23,653 bases of DNA from Hypsibius dujardini (GCA_001579985.1 LRSR01012272.1:1-23653); one strand, 5' to 3'; shown: positions 1 through 11,171, counted from the first letter of the stretch. Numbers and translations are program-made. The notes: generated by a model from the sequence alone, not told the origin.

Positions 1-7
1 ATTACAG

Positions 8-891
8 ACGCTTCATCTGGATCGGTGAAGTTCTTTATGACGGCCGGAGACGGATTAATAAAAAAGAAGTCGATACAGCTTGGAACAGAGAAACTGGAAA
101 ACCGAAACGCTCCGCTTGCTGGAATTCAGATCACTTCCGCAGAGACCACAACCAGCACCACCGTGGCAGCCACGACCACATCGACCAATCCCAGTACCAC
201 CACCTCCAGTACCTCAACAATAGCAAAATCGAGCGATACAACTCCCATCATCGCCACTTCCACCACAAAATCCACGAATAAGCCTATCCAGCTCCAGACT
301 CCTCCCGCTATCACAATGTCGAAGGGTGAACCATTCAAGCCGAAACAGCACCCGCCGAGTCTTGATGGTAGCAACTCAGTGGTCAATTCCATGACCAATT
401 CGGGGTGGAATAAAATCGTATTCCGAATCCGGCCCAATCAAGACAATCCATCGATTCTCGCACTACTGCGTGAGCGGTATAAGAACTCCAAGCTCTACAC
501 CGAGGGTCCCAGCAACTCAACGTCAGCAGCACCCACCACGACGTTGCCGGTGGTCAAACCTGTAACATCAGCGACGACCACTTTGGCGACCACGGCCGCG
601 GTCACACCGAAAATAGTGATGGAGTTCGCAACGAATTCCACTACTCGGGTGTCAACAATAAAGCCGCCAGTCAGCACGGCCGCGCCGATTTCCCCTCGCC
701 AGACGACGGTGGCATCCACAAAATCAAGCAGCTCCACTGCAGCAGGCACAACTCGGTCCTCCAGCCCGGAACTGATCACCGTCGTGATTTCCGGTGCGCA
801 GTTAGCCAATTTGCAGGCTAATTTGGCGAATATGCTGCGAAACGAGACGAGACATCAGCCTCGACCGGTCGGTCCTTCCGTGATGATGTAG
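8..891 (+). CDS. Thr/Ser-rich mucin-like protein, 3'-terminal exon (5' partial)
   Basis: The frame is open from the window's left edge to TAG at 889-891. A possible acceptor (attacag) ends at base 7, so this is probably a last exon and the start lies outside. An ORF begins with GTG at 25, but that is unlikely to be a real start. About 290 residues are visible. They are dominated by Thr, Ser, Ala and Pro, with TTT, TTTS and SSS runs suited to dense O-glycosylation. A less repetitive island (GWNKIVFRIRPNQDNPSIL, near 410-465) and a hydrophobic patch near the C-terminus (ELITVVISGAQLANLQANL) break up the low-complexity sequence. No catalytic domain or clear transmembrane helix is seen. It resembles the stalk or tail of a secreted or cell-surface protein. 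I do not recognise the family. It converges on the RGS12-like gene. Confidence 0.65.
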
Positions 892-1369
892 TACTTTACT
901 GCTCTTGTTAATAAAGTTAGGTTGCCTCATCTGATCAGTTCTTTTAATCGCAACTACAATGAAATTATGTTGGCAATAAGTGTTTAACCAAAGCTCTGAA
1001 TGTCGGAAGGAACGGTCGGTGTTGTACTGGAATCGCAAGGCCACCACAAGCGGTCGTGTTCATCAATGAACATTTTGCTATTCGGATCTTCAAATGGTGG
1101 TTTGGCGTAGCAGTGTTTCTCTTTCAAGCTTTTGCAATAAAAGTACATTGTGTAGTGACAAAAAGGACGCCAATGAATCAATAAAACCACTGAAAATCGG
1201 ACTGGAAAAAATATCAAAAAGCGTAAAAATCAGGTCAGTAGTGCGCCCGATCGCATTTGAAAAGTCAGTCCTGACTGCTTGTTAACTAACCAAGTCATCC
1301 TGCAATTCATTCAAGTTATTGGCAAAAAAACCCCAATCCCACCAACAGGTAACAGAGACAAGAGCAAAA
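892..1369. other. Intergenic region between convergent 3' ends
   Basis: About 480 bp lie between the stop of the Thr/Ser-rich gene (+) and the stop of the RGS12-like gene (-). It contains the AATAAA at 910. I see no splice-bounded coding exon; the short ORFs on both strands have no recognisable features. No AATAAA for the minus-strand gene was found here. Confidence 0.5.
910..915 (+). terminator. Polyadenylation signal AATAAA
   Basis: A canonical AATAAA hexamer lies 19 bp after the stop codon of the Thr/Ser-rich gene, on the same strand. It fits the 3' end of that transcript. The cleavage site is inferred, not seen. Confidence 0.5.
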
Positions 1370-4300
1370 TCAAAAATCCGCCATCTGCAGGAGCTGGGTA
1401 GAAGGCCGTCCTCCGCGAATGGGCTTCAGTGACCGCTGAATGTTCACGAGTTCATGTGGCTTTGGCGGGACCATTGGCCTCTCTGCCAGGCAATCATCGA
1501 GGGAGTTCCGACTGAAAGTCCATTCGGTGGGCTCGGTGACGCCTTTCGTTCGTGAACGCTGTAAGCCTTGGAGTGACAGGCGCTTCTGCTCCTTCCCCGC
1601 CGAATTGGGCCCCTTCGGAAGATTTTTACGGAGAATCACTTCAGATTTCGGAGGAGGGGTCATTGGCTTGCGGAATTCGAATGCAAGCGGTTGAACCACA
1701 CGAGATTCAGGGTTATCACCACGAAGCTCGCTGTCAGAGACAAAATTGAGGAGACTCTCACCTAAAAGCAAAGTCATGATAACACTCGTGAGAAACATGG
1801 GAACGTATTAAATGCCGAACTGCAGTTGAGACTAAGACTGTGCAACAGTTGTCCGTATGTTTACTTACAGGGTAGTTTCTGTGCCTGCCTGTCTGTCTGT
1901 GTGTCTGTCTGTCTGTCTGTCAGTCAGTCTGTCTGTCAGTCAGTCTGTCTGTCTGTCTGTGTGTCTGTGTGTCTGTGTGTCTATCTGTGTGTCTATCTGT
2001 GTGTCTGTGTGTCTGTGTGTCTGTGTGTCTGTCTGTCAGTCTGTGTGTCTGTCTGTCTGTCTGTTTGTGTGCCTCTATCTATCTAGCATTTGTTGCCATT
2101 CGATTCAACATCTGACTCACGTTTGGTCGGTTTCACACGGGCGCTGAAAGACTTCCGGCCTTTATTAATCAACTTTTTGATGGCATTTTTCGGACTAGCC
2201 GGCTGCACCGATTGAAAGGACACGTTAGGCGAGCCGTAATGCGACGCCGGTAGAGACTGCCGTGAGACGTGCGACGTTTCCAGACTGTACTCCGGCTTCT
2301 GGAATGATACGATTTCCACCGTATATTTGCATGACAAACAAATGCTCACATAATCTGACTGTTGATATTGCCGCAGCTTTTGTGTGCGATCAAGTGTCGT
2401 CGCGCACCTTTTTATTGGAAAGCCATGAAAACAGACCGCTTTCCCGTCGACCTCCGGCACTAACGGGGCCCTGGTCGGGCTCGGTCAGGCAGGCCATGCT
2501 TTGGCTGATGTGGTAGGGGTTAGGATCTAGCAGTTGCCGCAACTGCAGATTATTCGGCGAACGGAGAAAACGGGGAAAGCTGTCGCTGTTCATGAGGTCA
2601 AAAATCTGCAAGGAAGAGAATCGCTTGATAAAGTAACAAAAACAGTTGCAAGTAACCGACAAATTATGCTGAAGCTGTTGAAATGTACTGCATGATGATG
2701 GCAAGTAAGACAGTGTACGTGTATAAGAGGCAAGCAAACAGGGATGAGAAAGTAGGCAGACATATACTGTACAGACAGATAAGCAAGCAAAGTATACAGC
2801 CAACCGTAATAAGCAAGGGATGAGCGAGGCAATTAAAAGCAGAGAATGGGCTGACACAAGTAGGCGACATTGAAACGGACAACAAAAATAAATACGCGGG
2901 AAGACAAACGAACATATTCGTAGACAAACAGACAGATCGGCCATGCTGGCGCTTTGTTTATCTGACCTGCTTGGCAGCGATATCGAAAGTGCTTGTTGTC
3001 GCTATCGGCAGGTCACATTGGATTGCCTTCCGCACCTCGCCGTCGACGTTAATTGATTCAGGTGCATGGGGTGATAAAAAACGTTCAAACATCTTTTTCG
3101 CCATGTGTCGCATCTGCAAACAGCGTCAACAGGGTGAAGAAGTGGACCCTCAAAAAGAGACCGTGCGACGGCGCGGGAGTGGCGCTGATAACGGCACGCA
3201 CTACAGTGCAGACAGCGCGCATGTGTGAACACACACGCACATTACCTCTTTGGACTTTTTGAGCATCCGATACTCTTGACAGGCCAGCCAGAAGTTGATG
3301 TTCTCCTGACTGTGCTCTTGCTTCAGAAATGCCTAAATCAGCTCCACAATGTGAGCAAGGTTACGAGAGAAAAAAATCGACCGAAAATTGCAGGAACCCA
3401 CCTGGAATAAATCCAGCCCCTTGGCAGTATTCAGCACATGGAACAGTTCAATCTTCAACGGCTCCGGCTTCTCCGCCCGGTAGATCGGATCCTGAAAGCA
3501 TCCCTCGTCCCCATACGAGACACTTGTCGAAGTATGAGCCGTCAGGTCCAGCGAGGACGCCACATCCCGTGTCCATGCAGAATCATGATCGTATGACGAA
3601 AGCGAGTCGTAAGTATCCGTGCTGCCCTGAGAGGTCAACTTCAGCACTTGATGTTCGGCGATGGTGGCGGGGAGGTTTTTCGCCTGTGACCGCTCTGACG
3701 GCGGAACGGTGTTCCCGATGATACAGCTGTAGCGATTGGATGCTAGCTGAACGGCGGGTCGCCGTGGAGCGGTGTGCAAGCTGTCGATAGAAATGGAGTG
3801 CCGGTTCTGGAGGTTGCCGTACGGACCGTACTTGCGCATGCTATGGCGTAAAACACTGGCACTGTTGAAGTGGTCCGTCGCGTCGTCAGTCTCAGAACAT
3901 TCTTCTTCTGAAATATAGCAATCTCAATCAAGTCAAGCACAGAAGAAAAGTAAAAAGCCCCTCACAATCGTGCATGACTCACCAACAGTTTTCGTTTGCG
4001 GCGGCGGGATGATGTTTGAGGAGAGCAAGTTAGCGACGTCATTGACTTCGCGGGCCGATTCTGAGTTGTCGTTGAGGCTTTCCAATAACTCCACAATCTT
4101 ATAAGCGTCGTCGGGAAAACACGCACTGGTGAACGCGGAACTTTTCATTCCAACGAAATCCTTACCGAACAGGGAGGCAAGTACCGACCGCTGTTTGGCC
4201 TTGTCGGACTTGATTGTCTGAATCAAAAGAATCCAGAATTCAATCATAAGCATCGGAGGTGCCCAACTGAACGCAATGCACGATAACAGTCAAGTAGTAT

Positions 4301-5717
4301 GCCATACTTACCGGGTCAACACAAAGGATATGGCAGTGATAGACATCCATCGTCTGCTCCGACTCCATGCGGGTGTTTGTCGGTGAAGTTCCCTGCACTT
4401 TGGAGACTCGAATGGTGGAAAATCCGAAAAACTGCCGATCCTCGTGGATGAAAACATCCCTCATATGTTTCGTCGTGTAAGTGGCGTATTTCCCCTCCGG
4501 CCGGTAGACGGTCAAACGCTTTTCGGTGAAAACCAGGCGAGCCCAAAACTGCGACGGGACTTGATAATTCCGAAGATACTGAACGTTCTTCCGAAACACT
4601 GACTCCTCTGGACAACCGAGCAGATCCACAAGGTTTGAATAGTAGAGGCAAACAAATTCCACACTGGGTGTCGTCGGGGACGTTTGTGGAGAAGCAGACC
4701 TGGGAGCGGCAGTGGCGGTACGGATCGGCGAGTTTAAGGCTTGTTGCTCCGCGTTGCTGCGCATCCAGCGTGACAAGTCTCGATTTTGCTGGACGTGAGA
4801 CCTTCGTGTGACTTCCGGTCCGAATCGAGGCAGCGGAACCGGTTTCTGTAAAGGAAAATCGATGATTAATTTGCTGCACGCGAACAATTAAAACCCAATG
4901 GTCAGGTCTCCCTAGACAATCAATAAATCAACCATGTGGCTCGTTTAACAATAGCAAACAACAAAAAATCGGAGCGACGGAACCAATTTGTCTGATGACA
5001 AAAAGCAGATCGATCACTTCTTTGTCAGCAGTTTGAACCCCTTCATGTGTGGTGAAATAGATCATGAAGAAAAAGGCGTCAAATTCGACGAGATAAAAGG
5101 TGAAACATAACACGTAGGGGAAAAAACCGCCCAGACACCCTGATAATTACCGCGATTCGTGGAGGCGTCGCAGGCCTTTTGGGGTCGTCACTCAGTTGAT
5201 TACTCGAAATTGAGTCAGCAGGATCCACCCCACCGTCTGCTGTCAACCGTGGTGGTGGTTGCCGCTCAAAAGGATTGCCGGCGTTCTCTTTCGTCTCCTC
5301 ACCGCTGCCTCCGCGTTTGCCCTTCCCCCCATCTGTCACGCTAATCTTCTGATCGGATTTTCTCGGGCTTGATTTGACGGATCCACTACTGCGCCGCTTC
5401 TTCGAGCAGGACTCGTACATGATACGCAGATCCGGACCGAAATACTGTGACGCCTTGTCCAGTGTGGCGAACTTGAAGGTGATGCTGTCCTGGGTGTCGG
5501 CCGAGCGGATGATCTCTCGCACTTCCTTGTGATTGTTCTGAACGACGTTACGCCCGTTGATTTCTAGGACTACAAATCCGGGTTTGACGTTGGCACGGCA
5601 TGCAGGCCCGTCAGACGTGACGTCGCTCACGATGCATGGTCCAGTCCCCAGCAGTGTCATTCCCCAGGCGTCGCTCTTCCCCTTGCGGACCGAAATGAAG
5701 AGAAACTCGTGCGCCAT
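1370..5717 (-). CDS. RGS12-like: RGS12/Loco-like regulator of G-protein signalling (PDZ-PTB-RGS)
   Basis: Nine coding exons: 5717-5151, 4845-4312, 4217-3983, 3907-3402, 3332-3246, 3113-2967, 2605-2408, 2358-2121, 1761-1370. They join in phase to about 967 aa. Residues ~5-90 form a PDZ domain ([29 protein letters not shown]). Residues ~250-415 are a PTB-type domain ([28 protein letters not shown]). Residues ~593-715 are a complete RGS domain spread over four exons, with the Galpha-contacting motif [14 protein letters not shown] and the closing helix [20 protein letters not shown]12/Loco proteins accelerate GTP hydrolysis by Gi/o alpha at the membrane. The family normally continues with Ras-binding domains and a GoLoco motif. 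Here the ~210-residue tail is Ser/Pro/basic ([16 protein letters not shown]) and shows neither. An acceptor (attgcag) just upstream of the ATG implies a 5' UTR exon. The join of exons 7 and 8 is uncertain. Confidence 0.87.
1885..2085. repeat. (TGTC/TGTG)n microsatellite in an RGS12-like intron
   Basis: About 200 bp of CTGT, GTGT and CAGT tetranucleotides, ending in CTATCTATCTAG. It lies inside the last intron (2120-1762) of the minus-strand RGS12-like gene, where it reads as a CAGA/CACA repeat. Two open frames across it on the plus strand are repeat artefacts. Confidence 0.92.
2359..2407 (-). other. Putative 49-bp intron (uncertain splice) in the RGS12-like gene
   Basis: Exon 7 is closed by a TGA shortly after NKK, while the downstream coding frame continues in another phase. 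A GT (AAAAAG|gtgcgc) to AG (caacag|TCA) intron of 49 bp restores the frame at phase 0. The donor is poor and there is little polypyrimidine tract. A frameshift or a different acceptor remains possible. Confidence 0.4.
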
Positions 5718-7594
5718 TCTTGGCCTATGCCCTGCAATAAAAGACAGTGTAGACTAGAAAAGCAGATTGGCTACATCCAGACAAAATACATAGCATAGCC
5801 CTGGCATCTGTTGCAGGTTACAGCAGTTTTGATTTATTGATTGATTGTTTGATTGATAGCAAGTTGAACGCCTTTATCATAACTACTTTACTGTACTGGT
5901 AATTGCGACGCGTGTACACAACCAAACTTCACAGTTTTCATAGATTTAATTCCAACTAAAATTGTGATAAATTGGCATTATAATAACATTACAATAAAAA
6001 TAAAGACACATGCCATGAGATTTGTTTAAACGAACACTGTCGATGCAACGAGAACAATTGATTGATTGATTATCTCCATATAAAACGTTTTAAACTCCAC
6101 AACGTGAAAAAATCAACTAAAATCCGCATATAACATATTTCAAACAAACTTACCGAATTCAGAAATGAAGCTTACGAACTCCACTCAGGTGTCAGAAATC
6201 GGCTTTAAAATAGATCCAGATTAAGTCCCTCGATTGATTGACGAAATAATTGCAAAGAAATCGCCCCACACAAAGAGCATCAGCTATCACTTTCCGCCGC
6301 CGTTGAATGGTGCTGCTGCATGCTTTCAAAAGGGAAAGAGACTGAAGCTTGATGCTTCGGAAATCAACGATCCTTGACGCGACGATCAACCCTGGGATTT
6401 CAGCGGACCATGACGAGGCCTTTTAATAATAAATCCAGCGCACTGATTGCCTTGCCTGAAATCACACAAAAAACACAACAATGTAAACGGACACACAGCT
6501 CCAAGGTATTCCACCTACACAGATCTCATCTCATCTAATCCATCAATACAAATATCGCAAGAAAATAGCCGTTTCAGATTGAGCAATGTAAGTGACCTAC
6601 TTTTTTGCGAGCCACTGATCAGACAATTTCAATCGCATCAACGAGAAAAGAGATTCAAATCGAGACGGGTAATTGCGCCAGTCGGCCGCGTAAACTCACT
6701 TGAAACGGGCCGTGCACCAAACTGCCTCAAACTGGTTCGGTGATTAATCCGTGAAAAAAATAGGATATTCTCGAGCACCATTCATCTGGTTGTTGGACAT
6801 GGCATCGAGTGATGCGAGAGAGGAGGAAAACGGCAACCAAATCGGAAAGATCGTGCGAAAGTGAAAGATATTTATTGTTTATACAGGCAAAGTGCGATTG
6901 CAGAGCTTGCACAAGCAGCATAACCAAGCGAGACGAGTGCTGTTGCTGGCGCGCTTCGACGCCCGCCACACTACCGTACTGGCTTTCGCAAACAACGAGC
7001 TGACCAACCAGAGTGGACCCCACCGCAGAACAATTCAGTCAGAGGAATCCCACAGCCCCTCTCTCTGACGTCACAAGATTTCCACGGCTCGGCTCCGTTA
7101 GCGCCGATCGGTCCAACCCAAGCAGACCGACTGACTAAGCACGCTTTCCATAATAAAGCCCCAGCGATGATTGCTTCATGGATCGCTTCATTGGAGCTAC
7201 AGTATACCGTAGCCCGACCGTTCTGTCTTTGCTTTGATTACTTGATTGCTGTACTTGTCTGGACTGCGGTTGTCTGTGGTGAACAGCTGGTTGGAGCCTG
7301 AAGGGCGTCATTATTCAGCGTTTTTTTCACTCGAAAAATTCCAACCCAGCCGCCGGAAGCATTTCGTCCACTATCGGTGCACGCCATCGTTGCACGCCGT
7401 CATATCGCCCATAAAACGACGTACTGTGAACCATCTGGACGAGTTTCGAGTTTCATCAGGCAAGTTTTCGGCGAACGAATGGCGAATTTCCTTCGAATAT
7501 TCCCTGCCGACTAATGATAAGCAGCCATCTCGCGTTTGAAATCGCCCATTTTAAATTTAAAACTTTCTGATCTCCACTCTCTCCGGCCTAGGTG
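5718..7594. promoter_or_regulatory. Shared upstream region of divergent RGS12-like (-) and CYB5R (+) genes
   Basis: About 1.9 kb between two divergent start codons. An acceptor for a leader intron lies on the minus strand near 5743 (ttattgcag), and another on the plus strand ends at 7591 (ctctccggcctag, directly before GTGATG). Both genes therefore probably have untranslated first exons in this stretch. GATT/AATC runs occur near 5833-5860 and 6057-6070. The 6100-7240 part has no recognisable coding exon. No confident TATA box or leader exon boundary could be fixed. Confidence 0.4.
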
Positions 7595-9376
7595 ATGACT
7601 GCAGACAACACAATGCCTTCAAATTCGGTGCTGACAATGGTAAGATGGGAGGACGTATTTTTTGGGACGCCTTCTTCCCCAAACCAACAAACAGACAGAC
7701 GGAATAAATTTCTCTGCTTGCAGGAGGTGATTCTGAGTGTGGGACTAGCTGCAGCAGTCACATTTTTCGTTCTTCGTCTGCTCAGATCGAAGACGAAAAA
7801 GTTGAAGGCCCTCGTCGATCCGGAAGCGAAGATCGCTTTGCCATTGATAGAGAAGAAGATTGTGTCGCATGACACGCGAATCTTTCGCTTTGGTCTACCC
7901 ACGGCGGAGCATTGTCTGGGCCTGCCGATTGGACAGCATATCTTTTTGACGGCTAAGATCGACGGGAAGACTGTGATCCGACCTTATACTCCCATCTCGA
8001 GTGATGATGATCTAGGTGCAAATTTGACGGACGTTTAACCGGTTGATTGATTGATCACTTGCATGGATTTTGAGCAAATAATCGATTTGATTGCTTGAAT
8101 AGTCACTTGACTCCACTGTGTTCATGCCGGCTTTATGTCTTTAAGGTTACACTGATTTACTGGTGAAAGTCTACTTTGCCAATACTCATCCAAAGTATCC
8201 GGAAGGGGGGAAGGTCAGTTATTTATTTGGTTGGATCAGTTACGACACCTAGTTCTTGGTGAGCTAGTCAATTGTCCAGTCCTTTATCTGTTGGTGCTCG
8301 TTTCAGATGTCGCAGCATTTGGAGAAGCTCGAACTCGGCCAAACAATCGATGTGCGCGGCCCAAACGGTCTGTTAGAATACCAAGGAAAAGGCAAAATGG
8401 CAATCAAAGCCGCCAAAAAGAGCATCTCCAAAGTCAGCTCGGTGAAACGTGTCGGCATGATTGCTGGCGGTACTGGAATTACTCCCATGGTATGGTTCTG
8501 TTCTGTTGAATTACTCCCATGGTATGGTTCTGTTCTTTTGAATTACTCCCATGGTATGATTCTGTTCTGTTGAATTACTTCCATGGTATGGTTCTGTTCT
8601 GTTGAATTACTCCCATAATATGGTTCTGTTCTGTTCTTACTCCGATGGTATGGTTCTGTTCTGTTCTTACTCTCATGGTATGATTCTGTTCTGTTGAATA
8701 ACTTCCATGGTGTGGTTCTGTTCTGTTGAATTACTCCCATAATATGGTTCTGTTCTGTTCTTACTCCCATGGTATGTTTCTGTTCTGTTGCGGGGGATAT
8801 TTATGGCTATTCCTTTGTCGTTTCAGTGACCAGCATTCGATGTTGACTGTTCTAATTATTTGCTCTATACCTTTGTCCATTGTAGATGCAAATTATTCGT
8901 CACGCCTTCAAGGATCCCAGCGATGCAACGGAAATATGGCTGTTGTTCGCCAATCAAACGGAAGACGATATATTGCTACGAAATGAACTGGAACAGCTGG
9001 CCGTCCAGTATCCCACAAAATTCCACTTGTGGTTTACAGTGGACCGTGCACCGCCCGGCTGGAAGTATTCGGAAGGATTTGTCAGCGAAGAGATGATCCG
9101 CGAGCATCTACCGAGTCCTGGCAATGATGTTTTGATTCTGCTTTGTGTGAGTACGAGGGTTGATAGCTATTCCATTCTCGGCCCTTCTGACATGACAACT
9201 TATTGAACTGTTTGGCCGCATATCTCGGGAGTTGCCGAGATATGGAAGAGATGAGTTACTAGGTTGTGCCAATAATCGTTTTGTGTTTTCAGGGACCACC
9301 GCCAATGATTCAGTTTGCCTGCATGCCGAACTTGGACAAGCTTAACTTCAGTCAGGAAGCACGTTTCTCGTTCTAA
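7595..9376 (+). CDS. CYB5R: NADH-cytochrome b5 reductase
   Basis: Six exons: 7595-7639, 7724-8015, 8146-8213, 8307-8489, 8886-9146, 9293-9376. All join in phase, giving 310 aa, close to the usual ~300. The enzyme passes electrons from NADH through FAD to cytochrome b5, supporting fatty-acid desaturation, sterol synthesis and related reactions on ER or outer mitochondrial membranes. Residues ~17-36 are a hydrophobic anchor ([19 protein letters not shown]). The FAD site RPYTPISS, the flavin-domain stretch [13 protein letters not shown], the NADH motif GGTGITPM and the C-terminal CGPPPMIQ (split by the last intron) are all present, and the protein ends in F as in CYB5R3. The first ATG follows a probable 5' UTR acceptor by three bases; a second in-frame ATG lies at 7613. 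Intron 1 (84 bp) is in frame and stop-free. Intron 4 holds a junction-derived minisatellite. Confidence 0.95.
8476..8789 (+). repeat. Minisatellite of 30-32 bp units made from the CYB5R exon 4/intron 4 junction
   Basis: Ten tandem units start at 8476, 8508, 8540, 8572, 8604, 8636, 8666, 8696, 8728 and 8760. Unit 1 spans the real exon end: GAATTACTCCCATG is the last 14 coding bases (ITPM codons) and gtatggttctgttctgtt is the first 18 of the intron. Units 2-10 repeat this inside the intron. Seven of the nine extra copies keep a GT after ATG; units 5 and 9 share the same change to ATAATATGG. Confidence 0.95.
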
Positions 9377-9740
9377 TCCGCATATTACTTTCTTCACGTT
9401 CGATTTTATTGCTTGATGCGCGTCTTTTATTTGGTGATCTACAGAAGGATTTCAGCATGATTTCTTGGTTAATGGGACCTTCCCCATACCACATGGCAAT
9501 AATATTTGAAATGTCGCAGGAGTTCGTGAGAGACAGTACGATGGGATGTGGTTTATGTGAAACGAGTGAGAGCTTGCTTGATTCTTCTACGCGGGTAGTT
9601 GGACATCACAATTTTCGCTCCATAAAAACTATGTCGATTATTGATTGAGAATTTATTACTGAAAGAAACTGATCAACGTGCTGATAAAACTCTGGTTACT
9701 ACTTACTAATACCTTTGAGGTGAGGCTTTGCATTTTGCAG
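9377..9740 (+). other. Stretch after CYB5R, probably holding unresolved upstream exon(s) of the next gene
   Basis: The downstream Cys-rich exon needs a preceding exon ending with two spare bases, so at least one more exon lies at or before this stretch. Candidate pieces follow acceptors near 9444 (tctacag) and 9519 (gtcgcag), the latter reading through a Cys pair (MGCGLCETSES). No donor in the right phase could be assigned. A GATT-like run lies near 9638. Confidence 0.3.
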
Positions 9741-11144
9741 TTCTCGTACACGGTGTGGGTGTGAGTGTGATGAGGTTGAGGAATCTGGCTGCACAATTGG
9801 GAAAGATTTCCAAAGCAGTTCCGAATACTGTAGTATTTGCCCAACGTTAAAATCAGTTCTGGTTTCTGGTCTTGTTGTTAGCCTACTTAGATAAATCCTG
9901 CGCTAGGAAATATAAACAGAGTAAGTGGGCGCTTGTAGTACTTTAAGTACCGGAAACCGGTAGCGGTGTACCCTGTCCGGCTGAAAGTCCTGGGAGGTAT
10001 TTTGCTGTACTCTCATCATTCGTACCTGGCTGCAGGTGTAGACTACCGTATGTAGATGTGTAATTTACTTTTGCCAGATATTGTGGTGCATCCCTGCGGT
10101 TTGATCATGGTTTCTGGTCATTAACGGGGATGATTCGCCCCGGCAGTATCGCATCGTCTGCAACAGTTGACGACAGCACCCTTTACCTTAACATTCCGGC
10201 CTCCGTTCCAGGTGGAGTCAACGCTAGTCAGACAGCAGAAGCCCAAAATCTCCCGGTCGTCCCCTTTTCGGATGAAAATAACTCTAGGATTGATTTCGTG
10301 GTTCAGGGTAACTCATTCACGGGAAGCGACCGTTCGCATGGAACTTTAGTGGTACATACAAATCAGGCATCCAATCTCACAGAGAGCTGCATCGTCTCAG
10401 GTTCTTATCCCGAGACTTTCGCTGAAGTGACCGTATCTGTCATCACAGCTAATCAAGGTGAAAAACTTTTGAAGCATAGTACTCTTGTAAAGTGAGACTT
10501 ATCACTCATGATCTTACAATTAGTCTTGCATGTTGTTCTATGTCACCAGAGCCGAGAACAGATTCTCGGATGGCAATAACCTCCGCTTCGATGACCAAGC
10601 CCTTGATGCCGAAGATGCCTGTGAATATGGGGAGCCTGGGCCAAGCAGTTAGTTCGATTGGTCTCATCTCAAAACCATTGGAGGTTCCTGAAATCCGAAC
10701 TGATGTCTCGCCCCTCACCGATGCCCCCAACGGAGTGGTGACGACTCTTATTGTCTTTGAGACTGAGGCCCAGTCGTCGGAGGTATCCAGCATGTCGACA
10801 ACGGACTCATCGGTTATCCCGTTGTTAGGACCTACACCAGATATTGCGGTTTTGTCATCCTTACAACGAGGGAATGGTCTTCCGCTCGGGGCAGTTGTAG
10901 GTATCAGTTTTGCTGTTTTGTTTGTCATTCTCTGTTTGGGGGCATTTGTACTATGGTCGATGAGCTTCAAACTGAGAGCTCGCAAATTTTGCCAAATATT
11001 GCCTGTTTATTTTGTTGACACTCCAGGCCGAACTGTCCCTGATGAAACGTGTCTGCTTTTTGTCTGTGCAGCTTGCAATCAGTCACATCCAAATTCCAAA
11101 GTAATAGTTCTTCGCCAGTTCTGCTGCAAATGTCTTTCATAAAA
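9741..11144 (+). CDS. Unrecognised single-pass membrane protein with Cys-rich ectodomain (5' partial)
   Basis: Four exons join in phase: 9741-9832, 9948-9996, 10078-10457, 10550-11144. The first two are Cys-rich (RCGCECDEVEESGC, then SSSEYC and GVPCPAESPGRYCGASL). A roughly 240-residue extracellular part follows, rich in Ser, Thr and Val, with N-glycosylation sequons NAS, NNS and NLT. A transmembrane helix (GAVVGISFAVLFVILCLGAF, near 10890-10955) comes next, with a basic stop-transfer FKLRARK and a short Cys-containing tail. The order suggests a type I surface receptor or adhesion protein. The start and signal peptide were not found. The intron at 9997-10077 (81 bp) could instead be 10036-10077 (42 bp); both keep the same frame, so the difference is 13 residues. 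The tail after the helix could also be spliced differently. I do not recognise the family. Confidence 0.55.
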
Positions 11145-11171
11145 TGATTGCATGAGTGTCGCATTTCCATT

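Noticed and set aside
126-809. Antisense ORFs rich in Val and Ala opposite the Thr/Ser-rich exon
   Set aside because: Reverse complement of ACN and GCN codons; no domain, and the sense frame is longer and ends with a nearby AATAAA.
1370-1761. GoLoco motif around [11 protein letters not shown] in the RGS12-like tail
   Set aside because: The conserved DDQR core is absent and the spacing does not match.
1826-2147. Two overlapping plus-strand ORFs rich in Cys, Val, Ser and Leu
   Set aside because: They are translations of a tetranucleotide microsatellite inside a minus-strand intron.
8543-8770. Minus-strand 75-codon ORF with repeated NRTE-like peptides
   Set aside because: It is a reading of the CYB5R minisatellite on the wrong strand, lying inside an intron.
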